Source: DSNY01 sp016861185 (GTDB taxonomy: Bacteria; Pseudomonadota; Gammaproteobacteria; Burkholderiales; Burkholderiaceae_F). From it: a stretch of DNA of 51,831 nucleotides. A program made the position numbers and the translations under genes. The stretch covers positions 1 to 51,831 of the forward strand of contig SZOR01000015.1 in the NCBI GenBank assembly GCA_030263275.1. Reading direction: 5' to 3'. Shown here in pieces: positions 19,629 to 28,193 of the stretch; position 1 is the stretch's first letter; each line of letters opens with the position of its first letter. The notes beneath the pieces were generated by a model, which was not told the DNA's origin, did no database searches, and worked only from the letters and a program-made list of their open reading frames with translations.

Positions 19629-20387
19629 ATGACTGCCAACAGCACAGCAGAGTCCGCCGCGGTCGGCGCCGCGGCCGGCACGCGGGTGATGCGGTTCGAG
19701 ATCTACCGCTACGACCCCGACCGCGACGCCAAGCCGTACATGCAGAGGCTCGAGGTCCGGCTCGCGCCGACCGACAAGATGCTGCTCGACGCGCTGATGC
19801 GGATCAAGGCCGACTTCGACGACTCGGTCGCGTTCCGCCGCTCGTGCCGCGAAGGGGTGTGCGGGTCGGACGCGATGAACATCAACGGCAAGAACGGGCT
19901 CGCCTGCATCACGAACCTGAACGAGCTGCGCGAGCCGGTCGTCCTGAAGCCGCTGCCGGGGCTGCCCGTGATCCGCGACCTGATCGTCGACATGTCGCAG
20001 TTCTTCAAGCAGTACCACTCGATCAAGCCGTATCTGATCAACGACACGCCGCCTCCGGAGAAGGAGCGGCTGCAGTCGCCGGAGGAGCGCGAGGAGCTCA
20101 ACGGCGTCTACGAGTGCATCCTGTGCGCATGCTGCTCGACCGCCTGCCCGAGCTTCTGGTGGAATCCGGACAAGTACGTCGGCCCGGCCGGGCTGCTGCA
20201 GGCGTACCGCTTCCTCGTCGACAGCCGCGACCAGGCCACCGGCGAACGGCTCGACAACCTGAACGACCCGTACCGTCTGTTCCGCTGCCACACGATCATG
20301 AACTGCACGGACGTGTGCCCGAAAGGGTTGAATCCCGCAGCGGCGATCGGGCGGATCAAGACGATGCTGGCGCGCCGCGCCGTGTGA
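19629..20387 (+). CDS. sdhB: Succinate dehydrogenase iron-sulfur subunit
   Basis: This 252-residue protein transfers electrons through three clusters. The [2Fe-2S] ligands lie in CREGVCGSDAM and downstream. The [4Fe-4S] and [3Fe-4S] ligands lie in CILCACCSTACPSFWW and CHTIMNCTDVCPKGLNP. It carries about 15 extra N-terminal residues (Ala/Ser/Thr-rich) relative to E. coli SdhB; the ATG at 19629 is the only ATG before the conserved fold that fits the operon spacing. Confidence 0.97.
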   Translation: MTANSTAESAAVGAAAGTRVMRFEIYRYDPDRDAKPYMQRLEVRLAPTDKMLLDALMRIKADFDDSVAFRRSCREGVCGSDAMNINGKNGLACITNLNELREPVVLKPLPGLPVIRDLIVDMSQFFKQYHSIKPYLINDTPPPEKERLQSPEEREELNGVYECILCACCSTACPSFWWNPDKYVGPAGLLQAYRFLVDSRDQATGERLDNLNDPYRLFRCHTIMNCTDVCPKGLNPAAAIGRIKTMLARRAV

Positions 20388-20390
20388 GGG

Positions 20391-20660
20391 ATGCGGGAAC
20401 GCGCGGGCAGCGGCGAAGTCGAACGGCGCAGACTGCGCTGGCGGGCGCGCCGCGGCCTGCTCGAGAACGACATCCTGATCGGCCGCTTCCTCGACCGCGA
20501 AGGCGCAAGGCTCGACGCCGAAGACCTGCGGGCGCTCGAGGCGCTGCTGGCGTTGCCGGACAACGATTTGCTCGACCTTTTGCTCGCGCGCAAGGATCCG
20601 GCCGGAGCGCTGGACGACAATCGCGTACGCGCGCTGCTTGCCCGCATGCGCGCGGCCTAG
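20391..20660 (+). CDS. sdhE: SdhE, FAD assembly factor for succinate dehydrogenase
   Basis: This 89-residue SdhE/SDHAF2-family protein promotes covalent flavinylation of SdhA. The signature RGxxE is present as RRGLLEND (R21, G22, E25), followed by LLALPDNDLLDLLL. It starts 3 bases after sdhB and precedes gltA, the same order seen in many betaproteobacteria. Confidence 0.93.
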   Translation: MRERAGSGEVERRRLRWRARRGLLENDILIGRFLDREGARLDAEDLRALEALLALPDNDLLDLLLARKDPAGALDDNRVRALLARMRAA

Positions 20661-20685
20661 AAACCACGTCAACAGGACCGATCCA

Positions 20686-22002
20686 ATGACGCTGAAACCC
20701 TCGACCGAAAAGGCGACGCTGACCTTCTCCGACGGCACGCCGGCCATGGAACTGCCGATCTACAAGGGCACGCTCGGTCCCGACGTGATCGACATTCGCC
20801 AGCTCTATGGCAAGAGCGGCAAGTTCACCTACGACCCCGGATTCCTGTCGACCGCATCCTGCAACTCGACGATCACCTACATCGACGGCGACAAGGGCGA
20901 GCTGCTGTATCGCGGCTACCCGATCGAGCAGCTCGCGACCCAGTGCGACTACCTGGAGACCTGCTATCTGCTGCTGTACGGCGATCTGCCGGACGTCAAG
21001 CAGAAGGCGGACTTCGTCAAGCGCGTGACCAGCCACACGATGGTCAACGAGCAGATGCAGTTCTTCATGCGGGGTTTCCGCCGCGACGCGCATCCGATGG
21101 CCGTGCTGACGGGGCTGGTCGGCGCGCTGTCGGCGTTCTACCCGGATTCGATGAATCTGCACGACCCGTGGCAGCGCGAGGTGTCGGCGATCCGGCTGAT
21201 CGCCAAGATGCCGACGCTGGTCGCGATGGCGTACAAGTACTCGGTCGGCCAGCCGTACATGTATCCGCGCAACGAGCTGTCGTACGCGGCCAACTTCATG
21301 CGGATGATGTTCGCCACGCCCTGCGAGGACTACAAGGTCAACGACGTGCTCGTGCGGGCGCTTGACCGCATCTTTATCCTGCACGCCGACCACGAGCAGA
21401 ACGCGTCGACCTCGACCGTGCGGCTGTGCGCCTCCAGCGGCACCAATCCGTTCGCGGCGATCGCCGCCGGCGTGGCCTGCCTGTGGGGCCCCGCGCACGG
21501 CGGCGCGAACGAAGCCTGCCTGAACATGCTGTACGACATCCAGGCGCAGGGCGGCATCGAGAAGATCGGCGAGTTCATCGCCAAGGTCAAGGACAAGAAC
21601 AGCAACGTGCGGCTGATGGGCTTCGGCCACCGGGTCTACAAGAACTACGACCCGCGCGCGAAGCTGATGCGCGAGACCTGCCACGAGGTGCTCGGCGAGC
21701 TGGGCCTGCACGACGATCCGCTGTTCAAGCTCGCGATGAAGCTCGAGCAGATCGCGCTCGAGGACGACTACTTCGTCAGCCGCAAGCTGTATCCGAACGT
21801 CGACTACTACTCGGGCATCGTTCAGAAGGCGATCGGCATCCCGGTGTCGCTGTTCACCGCGATCTTCGCGCTCGCGCGCACCGTCGGCTGGATCGCGCAG
21901 TTGAACGAGATGATCGCCGACCCCGAATACAAGATCGGCCGCCCGCGCCAGCTTTTCGTCGGCGCCCAGCGGCGCGACGTTAAGGCGATCGCGACGCGCT
22001 GA
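20686..22002 (+). CDS. gltA: Citrate synthase, type II
   Basis: This 438-residue hexameric-type citrate synthase condenses acetyl-CoA and oxaloacetate. Motifs are HADHEQNASTSTVRL, GPAHGGANEACL, MGFGHRVYKNYDPRA and the catalytic Asp region VDYYSGIVQKAIG. The ATG at 20686 is 25 bases after sdhE and starts the conserved N-terminus. Immediately after it, the usual odhA is absent; about 17 kb of other genes lie between. Confidence 0.97.
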   Translation: MTLKPSTEKATLTFSDGTPAMELPIYKGTLGPDVIDIRQLYGKSGKFTYDPGFLSTASCNSTITYIDGDKGELLYRGYPIEQLATQCDYLETCYLLLYGDLPDVKQKADFVKRVTSHTMVNEQMQFFMRGFRRDAHPMAVLTGLVGALSAFYPDSMNLHDPWQREVSAIRLIAKMPTLVAMAYKYSVGQPYMYPRNELSYAANFMRMMFATPCEDYKVNDVLVRALDRIFILHADHEQNASTSTVRLCASSGTNPFAAIAAGVACLWGPAHGGANEACLNMLYDIQAQGGIEKIGEFIAKVKDKNSNVRLMGFGHRVYKNYDPRAKLMRETCHEVLGELGLHDDPLFKLAMKLEQIALEDDYFVSRKLYPNVDYYSGIVQKAIGIPVSLFTAIFALARTVGWIAQLNEMIADPEYKIGRPRQLFVGAQRRDVKAIATR

Positions 22003-22011
22003 GCGCGGACG

Positions 22012-22044
22012 GAAAAAAGCGGGCGCAGGATGAGCTGCGCCCGC
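22012..22044 (-). terminator. Rho-independent terminator of the DUF1501 operon
   Basis: A perfect 9-bp stem (GCGGGCGCA 22019-22027 / TGCGCCCGC 22036-22044) with an 8-base loop is followed, on the minus strand, by six T (A-run 22013-22018). It lies 20 bases beyond the DUF1501 stop. It may also stop gltA transcripts from the other side, although no T-run follows on the plus strand. Confidence 0.85.
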
Positions 22045-22063
22045 CGGTGGCCCCCGTCACCGA

Positions 22064-23323
22064 TCAGAGGGTCGGGTACCCGGTGCGCGCGTTCGGATCG
22101 AAGAAGGCGAACATCTCGTTCGCCGGCACCTTCAGATCGAAGCGCGGGTCGGTCGTGTTGATGCCCAGATAGCTGCGCAGCGCGGCGTGGATATGGCGCG
22201 GCCGGATCAGCACGCCGTTGGTCGGGTCGACCGCCCCCGTGGCGGTGTTGATCCGCAACGCCTGGTGCCGCGGGCCGCTCGCACCGAACACGCGGTTGCC
22301 CCAGGCCGGCGCCGCTTCCATGATCACCTGCGAGCCGACCGACCAGTGGTCCTTGCCGTTGCCGCTGTTCAGCGGCGTGCGGCCGAACTCCGAATAGATG
22401 CGCACGAGGATGCGATTGCTGATGCCGAGCGCCGCCGACTTCTGCCAGATGTAATCGACGAGGTCGGTGAGCCGCGGCAGCGCGGTGGCCATCCGGTTGT
22501 CGTGATCGCTGTGCGTGTCGAAGCCGCCGCTCGAAAGCTGGATCGTCGAAGTGATGCCGGCCTGCGCCGCGACCAGGCCGACGTGCGCGGCCGGGAAGGC
22601 GTCCAGCGTGGTCGGCAGGAACTGCGCGACCCGCTGCATCAGCGCGCGCGAGTCCGACGACGCGGCGAACTCCTGCGAGACCGTCCGCATGCGCGGCAGC
22701 GTGTCGCTGCGCGCCTGCAGCGCTTTCATCCGCTCGGCACGGGCCGCGAGCGTCTTGTCGAGGTCGGCCTGCTTCATGAAATCCGCGTTCGCCGACTGCG
22801 CGTTCGGCGTGACCAGCGCGCGCAACGCGTCCACGCTCGGCATCGGCGTGGCCGCGACCAGCCCCGCGCTCGTGCGGAAGCCTCCTGCGTTCAGCCAGGG
22901 CATCGGCAGGCCCTTGCCGTACACGCTGGCGAACAGTTCGGACATGTTCGGATAGCCCATCTCGAGCCGGCCGGTGGCGTGCGCGCGCGCGCCGTCCTCG
23001 TGGCTGTTCGTTTCGCTGTTGACGCCGTTGATCACCAGCGTCTGCATGAAGTAGCGATCGAAGAACGCCTTGTTGTTGCCCATCGGCGCCGAGCGAATGT
23101 TGCCCGACACGTTCGCCGGCGTCACACCGGCGTAGTTGTTCAGCGTGCGGTCCGTCTCGCGCGGGTCGGTCCACGAGCTCTGGTCGATGCCGCCGTCGGC
23201 GTGGATGTTGATCAGCACGCGCCCGCCGTACAGGCCGACCTGCGCGTGCGCCTCGGGGATCACGCCCCACCACGGAATCGTCAGCCCAGCGGCGCCGGAT
23301 TTCAGGAAGTCTCTGCGGTTCAT
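22064..23323 (-). CDS. DUF1501 family protein, Tat-exported
   Basis: This 419-residue protein begins with a twin-arginine signal (NRRDFLKSGAAGLTIP). It contains DUF1501 features: VLINIHADGGIDQSSW near the N-terminus, QLSSGGFDTHSDHD, and RILVRIYSEFGRTPLNSGNGKDHW near the metal site. The fold is alkaline-phosphatase/sulfatase-like; the substrate is unknown. GAGGAG is 8 bases before the ATG. It is the second gene of a two-gene exported pair, 25 bases after its partner. Confidence 0.9.
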   Translation of the reverse strand: MNRRDFLKSGAAGLTIPWWGVIPEAHAQVGLYGGRVLINIHADGGIDQSSWTDPRETDRTLNNYAGVTPANVSGNIRSAPMGNNKAFFDRYFMQTLVINGVNSETNSHEDGARAHATGRLEMGYPNMSELFASVYGKGLPMPWLNAGGFRTSAGLVAATPMPSVDALRALVTPNAQSANADFMKQADLDKTLAARAERMKALQARSDTLPRMRTVSQEFAASSDSRALMQRVAQFLPTTLDAFPAAHVGLVAAQAGITSTIQLSSGGFDTHSDHDNRMATALPRLTDLVDYIWQKSAALGISNRILVRIYSEFGRTPLNSGNGKDHWSVGSQVIMEAAPAWGNRVFGASGPRHQALRINTATGAVDPTNGVLIRPRHIHAALRSYLGINTTDPRFDLKVPANEMFAFFDPNARTGYPTL

Positions 23324-23348
23324 TCTGTGGCTCCTCGTCCGTCGGCCG

Positions 23349-25661
23349 TTACTCGTACAGGAACTTCGGGTCGCCGATCATGTAGGCGAGCACTGCCGCC
23401 CACGCGCGGCCTGTGTAGTTCGGGTCGTTGGTGTTGTTGTAGACGCAGGTCGTGGGCCGTGTCGGCGCGGTCGCGCGGTCGGCCCAGATGTCCTCGAACA
23501 GCTTGACCGTGCGCTGCACCTCGGGATCGGTCGGCGCGGCGTCCTCTTTCCACAACCACTTGTGCAGATGGCGCACGTTGGCCACGATCGCATCGCGCCC
23601 GGCCGCGGTCGCCGGCGTGTCGGCGAGCGTCACGTTCGGGAACAGCAGGCGGCTCGCGACCGGTTTGTCGAAGTCCCCCTTGGCGAACGTGCAGCTTCGC
23701 ACCGCGACCAGACGGTCGATCGTCACGCTCTGCATCATCGTGTGCGACTTGGCGCGCGTGATCCGCGTGTTGCCGTCGAAGTCGCCGTAGTTCAGGGCGA
23801 GCCCCGCGTACGGGTTGTCGAAGTCGACCCAGGCCTGGCCGATCAGCCCCGCGAGCTTGAGGTTCAACTGCGTCGGCAGCAGCATATTGACGCTGCCGAT
23901 GTCGGCCAGCTCGGCGGCGCGGCTCGCAGTCAGGTTCGACGCGCGCTCGGCGCGGAACCAGCGGCTCAGCACGAGATCGGTAAGCAGATCCCTGACCTTG
24001 TAGCCGCCCGCCCTGAAGCGCGCAGCGATCTCCTCGAACTCCTGGTGCTGCGCGTTGTAGGCGGCCAGCTGGGCCGCGTACTGCGGGCTGGACTGGTCGA
24101 TCGGCGCCTTCAGCGGCGCGCGGCCGAACACGCCTTCGTACCAGAAGTGCACGGCGCCCAGCGCAAAGCGCGCATCGGCCGCCACCTGCTGGCCGAGCCA
24201 TTGCAGCGCCGTCGGATTGCCCGTCACCCCGCCCGGCAGCGCTGACGCGCCGTAGCCGGGCGCCTTCTGGTCGCGGAACCAGTTGTCGCCTTCGCGGTAA
24301 TAGGCCTGGCCGGCGGCGTCCTTCGGATAGTTGTTCGAGCGATAGCTTCCGGGCAGCGCGATGTCCTTGCCGCCGGCCGACCGGAACGGCAGGTAGCGGT
24401 TGTTCTCGGCCCAGTTCTGGAAGCCTGCGGCGATCGGGTCGATCGTGTCGTGGCAGGCCGCGCACGCCGGGTTCTCGATCACCGGCACCCTGAACTGCGC
24501 GCCGTCGTCGATCGGACGCGCCGCGAGCGCATTGACGTCGGTGGCGAGGAACTGCTTGGCGAGGATGTAGACGCGATGCCGGTTGCGGTTGGTCGCCGTG
24601 GTCGGGAAGCGCATCAGCCACGGATGCGTCGACAGCACGCCGGCGTGTTCGCGCATGGTGCCGAGCCGCGCGTTCGGGATCGTCGCCGGCAGCCATTCGT
24701 TGTCGTCGTCCTGGTTGACGAACGCGCCCTGGACCTGCGCGCCGAGGTAGCGCGCCATGATGCCGTTGACGACCGTGTAGTTGCCGCTGACCATCTCGGT
24801 CCACGGACGGTCGTTGCGCACGACGTAGCGCATCAGCTCGATGCCTTCGCGCCGCGCCGACGCTGCGAAGCGGTTGCGCACGCCGGCGGGCAGGTTGACG
24901 TTGTTGATCAGGTCGGCCGCCAGCGGGAAGTCCGCCGCGTTGTAACCGACGTTGTTGCCGAACACGACCACGCCCGGCGACAGGAAGTGCGTGTCGCCGA
25001 CGTCGAACAGGAAGCGTTCGAACACCGGACCCTGCATGTAGCCGCGGATCGTCTGCCGCAGCGCGTTGGCACCGCCCGAAGAAACAGCGGCCAGCTCGGC
25101 CGCGGTCGGATTGCGGCCGGCGAACAGCACGGCGGCGCGCGCCAGCGTGGTCGCGTCGTCGGCGAAGGTCACCCCCTGCCAGAACTGCGCCTGCGCGGGT
25201 GGCACCGGTGTGGCCGGCGGCGCGCAGCTTTGCCGCAGCGTCGGCAGCAAGGCAGCGAGGTCCTTGTACTGCTGCGAGTTCGTATCGACGAAGGGTTTGC
25301 CGCCGCCGTGCGTCGGCAGGCCGATCGACTTCGTCAGCACGAGATCGCCCGTGTTGGCGACGAAGTCGCGCAGGATGTTGTAGTTCTGCACTTCCGTGCC
25401 GGCGCCGGTCGCGAACACCAGCTTGGTGCCCGCGGCGACGCGGCCCGAGGCGTGACAGGCAACGCACGCCTGCTCGAGACTGGGCCAGACCTTATCCGTG
25501 AACAGCGCCGGCGCGGTCGCGCAACTGTTCGCGCCGGCGGGTTGTGACGGCTCGTTCTTCTGCGTGTCGTCGCCGGTGCAGCCCGCCAGCATGATCACGG
25601 CGGCGAGCGAACCGTGCAGGGTTCTGCTCATCCAGCCGCGCTTGGCGTCGGTGTGTGCCAT
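23349..25661 (-). CDS. Exported lipoprotein with two CxxCH motifs, DUF1588/1592-like
   Basis: This 770-residue protein has a lipoprotein signal (LAAVIMLAGC). CVACH lies near residue 67 and CAACH near 400, so it may bind c-type heme. Around the second motif, THPWLMRFPTTATNRNRHRVYILAKQ and NPACAACHDTIDPIAAGF resemble DUF1588 of the planctomycete-type cytochrome group. A C-terminal helical part resembles DUF1585. GGGAGG 6 bases before the ATG at 25661 decides the start. Together with the DUF1501 protein it forms a recurrent but uncharacterised exported pair. The FNR-type box upstream suggests low-oxygen control. Confidence 0.75.
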   Translation of the reverse strand: MAHTDAKRGWMSRTLHGSLAAVIMLAGCTGDDTQKNEPSQPAGANSCATAPALFTDKVWPSLEQACVACHASGRVAAGTKLVFATGAGTEVQNYNILRDFVANTGDLVLTKSIGLPTHGGGKPFVDTNSQQYKDLAALLPTLRQSCAPPATPVPPAQAQFWQGVTFADDATTLARAAVLFAGRNPTAAELAAVSSGGANALRQTIRGYMQGPVFERFLFDVGDTHFLSPGVVVFGNNVGYNAADFPLAADLINNVNLPAGVRNRFAASARREGIELMRYVVRNDRPWTEMVSGNYTVVNGIMARYLGAQVQGAFVNQDDDNEWLPATIPNARLGTMREHAGVLSTHPWLMRFPTTATNRNRHRVYILAKQFLATDVNALAARPIDDGAQFRVPVIENPACAACHDTIDPIAAGFQNWAENNRYLPFRSAGGKDIALPGSYRSNNYPKDAAGQAYYREGDNWFRDQKAPGYGASALPGGVTGNPTALQWLGQQVAADARFALGAVHFWYEGVFGRAPLKAPIDQSSPQYAAQLAAYNAQHQEFEEIAARFRAGGYKVRDLLTDLVLSRWFRAERASNLTASRAAELADIGSVNMLLPTQLNLKLAGLIGQAWVDFDNPYAGLALNYGDFDGNTRITRAKSHTMMQSVTIDRLVAVRSCTFAKGDFDKPVASRLLFPNVTLADTPATAAGRDAIVANVRHLHKWLWKEDAAPTDPEVQRTVKLFEDIWADRATAPTRPTTCVYNNTNDPNYTGRAWAAVLAYMIGDPKFLYE

Positions 25662-25719
25662 CTTCTTCCTCCCTGATGCATCGACGGAACCCGATAGGGG
25701 CGGATCGTGCGCTTGCACC

Positions 25720-25733
25720 TTGATCGACATCAA
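25720..25733 (-). promoter_or_regulatory. FNR/ANR-type binding site
   Basis: TTGATCGACATCAA matches the FNR/ANR consensus TTGAT-N4-ATCAA perfectly. Its centre (25726.5) is about 40 bases upstream of a likely transcription start near 25686, close to the class II position (-41.5). It would activate the exported DUF pair when oxygen is low. Confidence 0.75.
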
Positions 25734-25904
25734 TTCGGGCGGACGGATGAAGAGTCGGAAGGACGGATGAGCCGCGCTCCCGCACGCGATGAGGCGCGCA
25801 CGCTCGTTCAGAGGCGTGGTCTGCCGATGTGCAACTTTCCCGCGCGCGCGGCTAATGCGTTCGATCCGTGTTTTCGGGGGACACGCGTTCGCGCGACGCG
25901 CATG

Positions 25905-25929
25905 GAAACGATCCGCACGGCGCGTGCGG
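25905..25929 (-). terminator. Possible terminator of the nfnAB-OFOR operon
   Basis: The inverted repeat CCGCACG / CGTGCGG (25913-25919 / 25923-25929) has a 3-base loop and is followed on the minus strand by ATCGTTTCC. The T-run is short, so termination is uncertain. It lies 38 bases after the stop codon. Confidence 0.4.
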
Positions 25930-25966
25930 CGGCCTCACTGCGCACGCGCGTCCGGTGCAGCGCGGC

Positions 25967-28165
25967 TCAGAGGAAGGGCTTGGCGCGCTCGAGCAGTTCC
26001 GCGAGTCCGGGCTCGTTCGGATTGCGCGGCTTGCCTGGATGGATGATCGCCACCTGGCAGGCTTCGGCCGCTTCGACGAGCTGGCGGTAGGTGCCGGCGT
26101 CGATGTCCTGGATGAACGCCTGCTTGTTGTCGTTGTAGCCGAACATCCGGTCGTTGATGTTGCGGCATTCGCCGCAGCTCGGGCAGCGCGCGGTTTCGAT
26201 CCACGCTTCGTCGGACGGCGGCTTCTCGACGACCGCTGCGATCGCGGGCGCGGCGGTCGTCGCAGCCGCAGGCTGCGCAGGCGCCGCGCCGCCTTGCTGG
26301 AGGCTGTCCACCTCCTGCCGCTTCTGCGCTTCCCAGGCCGCGCGCTCGCGCGTCAGCAGCTGCTCGGCATGCGAGTTGTGGATGCCGCCGTGCTCCTGCA
26401 GCCGATGCCAGAGCAGCATCGCGCGGCGGGTCGCCTGCATCAGGCGCGCGTCGACGATCACGCGATGCAGGCGATCGTCGGCATCGACCGCCCACAGATA
26501 CGGCACGCGCTCGGCCGTCTCTGCCTCGGGCTGAGCGAGCCAGTTCGACACGGGCAGCATCGCGCCGTTCCAGCGGTCGCGCGGAACGACCGCGAAGTGC
26601 GCGGCATGGCGCCGGTCGCACAGCACGAAGTCGGCGTAGGTGAAAGCGACACGCTCGTTCACGCGTTGCAGGGCGTCGTCGGCGAACTCGAACGACTCGA
26701 CCGTCCAGTCGGCGTCGCGATCGCGGTTGTTCTCCAGCGAAAAGCGCGCCGCCCAGTTGCCGCCGGCCGCGGCGTCGTACGTGAACGCAGGAAACGCGCG
26801 CGCTTCCATCGCCGCTGCCGCACTCAGGTACGCGGGCAGCGTGCTCGCCGACGCCGGCACGCCGGCGAAAACCGCGAACAGCGCCGGGCCGCGGCACGTC
26901 AGCCCGCGCTGCAGGCGTTCGCGCAGCGCGTACAGGTTCGAGCTCGGCGACTGCAGCACGAACATCCCGCCTAGCCCCATCGCGGTCGTCGCCAGCCGCG
27001 CGCTGCGTACGCCGAAGGCGAAACGGCCGGTGCCGATCGAGGCCTCTTCGATCAGGTCGCCGACCTGCACCAGCACCTTGACCGGCAGGCCGGCGGACAG
27101 CATCTCCATCAGCGCCGCATTCTCCGGCGCGTCGTTGCGGTCCGGCGGAATGCAGACGAGGTAGTCGGGGAACAGCGCCAGGTCGTCGGCCGTCAGCGCA
27201 TTCTCGTCATAGCGCTCGAAGAACGGGTCATGGTCCGCCTCGACATACGCGCCGGACGCTTCCAGTTCGGCGATCGCCAGCGCCTTGACCACCTCGACGA
27301 TCTTCGACAGGCGCGCGCGATAGGCGTCGATCGCCGCCGCGCAGCTGTCGAATTCGAATGCGAACGGCGGCGTGCCGGCGGCCGCCAGGTCGGGAGCCGG
27401 ATAAAACGGCTGCGCGCGCAGCACTGCGAGCGACCATTCGATGCGCGCGCGCCGCGCCGCCGGCAGCTCGTCCTTCGGCGCGCGCCGCGCGACCAGCCGC
27501 GACATCGCGGCGAAATCGAACACGTCCGCGTGCCCCGCGCCGACCGCGGCGCGCAGCGCCTCGGGCTGCCGCCCGGCTTCGGAGTTGACGAAAGCGGCGC
27601 GGCGGATGTCGGTGAGCTTGCGCAGCAGCTGGTCGACCAGCGTGCGGAACTGCCGCGCTTTGCGGCGCTGCGCGTGCCGCCACGCGTGCGCGAGGAAGCG
27701 CGCCGGCAGCACGGCATCGCAGTCGACCAGTGCGCCGTCGACCTTCAGCGACTGGCCCGCGCGCGCGAGCACCTCGTTCACCGTGTCGTCGGCGCCGGCG
27801 GCGATCCGAGCGAGCGCGGTCTTCCACAGCTCGGACAGCCGGCCGGTCGCCCCGTCGGCCAGCAGCGCGCGCAGTTCGCGCTCCAGCCGCAGCGCATGGC
27901 GGCGCATCCGCTCGCCTTCGATGCCGCGCGGCGCGACCTCGGCGAGCACGCGGTTGACGAGCGCGGTGAGGGACACGGCGAATTCGTCGCCGTCGCCTTC
28001 GGCGAGCACGACCGGATAGTCGTAGCGCAGCCGCGCGAGATCGCGATAGCGCGCGAGCAGCGCCGGCCGCAGGTCGGCCGTATCGACCGCGTCGAGGCCG
28101 TCGCCGGCGCGCTTGCCGGTCATGTGGAAGACCACCTGGTCCTGGAACTTGGCCGCCATGTCCAT
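25967..28165 (-). CDS. 732-residue OFOR-associated protein with C-terminal ferredoxin-like cysteine motif
   Basis: I do not know a characterised member. The N-terminal ~280 residues are helical and Arg/Ala-rich. A middle region of mixed composition (about 280-600) includes SAAAAMEARAFPAFTYD and AGGNWAARF, reminiscent of segments in pyruvate:ferredoxin oxidoreductase-type proteins. An Ala/Pro linker (about 615-650) leads to a C-terminal ferredoxin-like segment with C661-x2-C664-x2-C667 and C703, enough for one [4Fe-4S] cluster. It lies 28 bases after the OFOR beta gene as the last gene of the operon. A role as an electron carrier or docking subunit for the OFOR is inferred from this motif and context. 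ATG codons occur at 28165 and 28159. Confidence 0.7.
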   Translation of the reverse strand: MDMAAKFQDQVVFHMTGKRAGDGLDAVDTADLRPALLARYRDLARLRYDYPVVLAEGDGDEFAVSLTALVNRVLAEVAPRGIEGERMRRHALRLERELRALLADGATGRLSELWKTALARIAAGADDTVNEVLARAGQSLKVDGALVDCDAVLPARFLAHAWRHAQRRKARQFRTLVDQLLRKLTDIRRAAFVNSEAGRQPEALRAAVGAGHADVFDFAAMSRLVARRAPKDELPAARRARIEWSLAVLRAQPFYPAPDLAAAGTPPFAFEFDSCAAAIDAYRARLSKIVEVVKALAIAELEASGAYVEADHDPFFERYDENALTADDLALFPDYLVCIPPDRNDAPENAALMEMLSAGLPVKVLVQVGDLIEEASIGTGRFAFGVRSARLATTAMGLGGMFVLQSPSSNLYALRERLQRGLTCRGPALFAVFAGVPASASTLPAYLSAAAAMEARAFPAFTYDAAAGGNWAARFSLENNRDRDADWTVESFEFADDALQRVNERVAFTYADFVLCDRRHAAHFAVVPRDRWNGAMLPVSNWLAQPEAETAERVPYLWAVDADDRLHRVIVDARLMQATRRAMLLWHRLQEHGGIHNSHAEQLLTRERAAWEAQKRQEVDSLQQGGAAPAQPAAATTAAPAIAAVVEKPPSDEAWIETARCPSCGECRNINDRMFGYNDNKQAFIQDIDAGTYRQLVEAAEACQVAIIHPGKPRNPNEPGLAELLERAKPFL

Positions 28166-28193
28166 CGCGGATCTCTGCTGTCGTGTTGCGCGC

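Larger units (their letters stand above)
25662..25966. other. 305-base intergenic region
   Basis: The region lies between two leftward units. It holds the FNR-type box, the ribosome binding site and probable -10 (CTATCG, about 25698-25693 minus) of the exported pair at its left. At its right is a hairpin after the ferredoxin-protein gene. Short open frames here have no codon bias or recognisable product and were not called as genes. Confidence 0.6.

Noticed and set aside
25707..26090. Small plus-strand open frames in the DUF/OFOR intergenic region
   Set aside because: They overlap the FNR-type box and the end of the 732-residue gene and lack a recognisable product.
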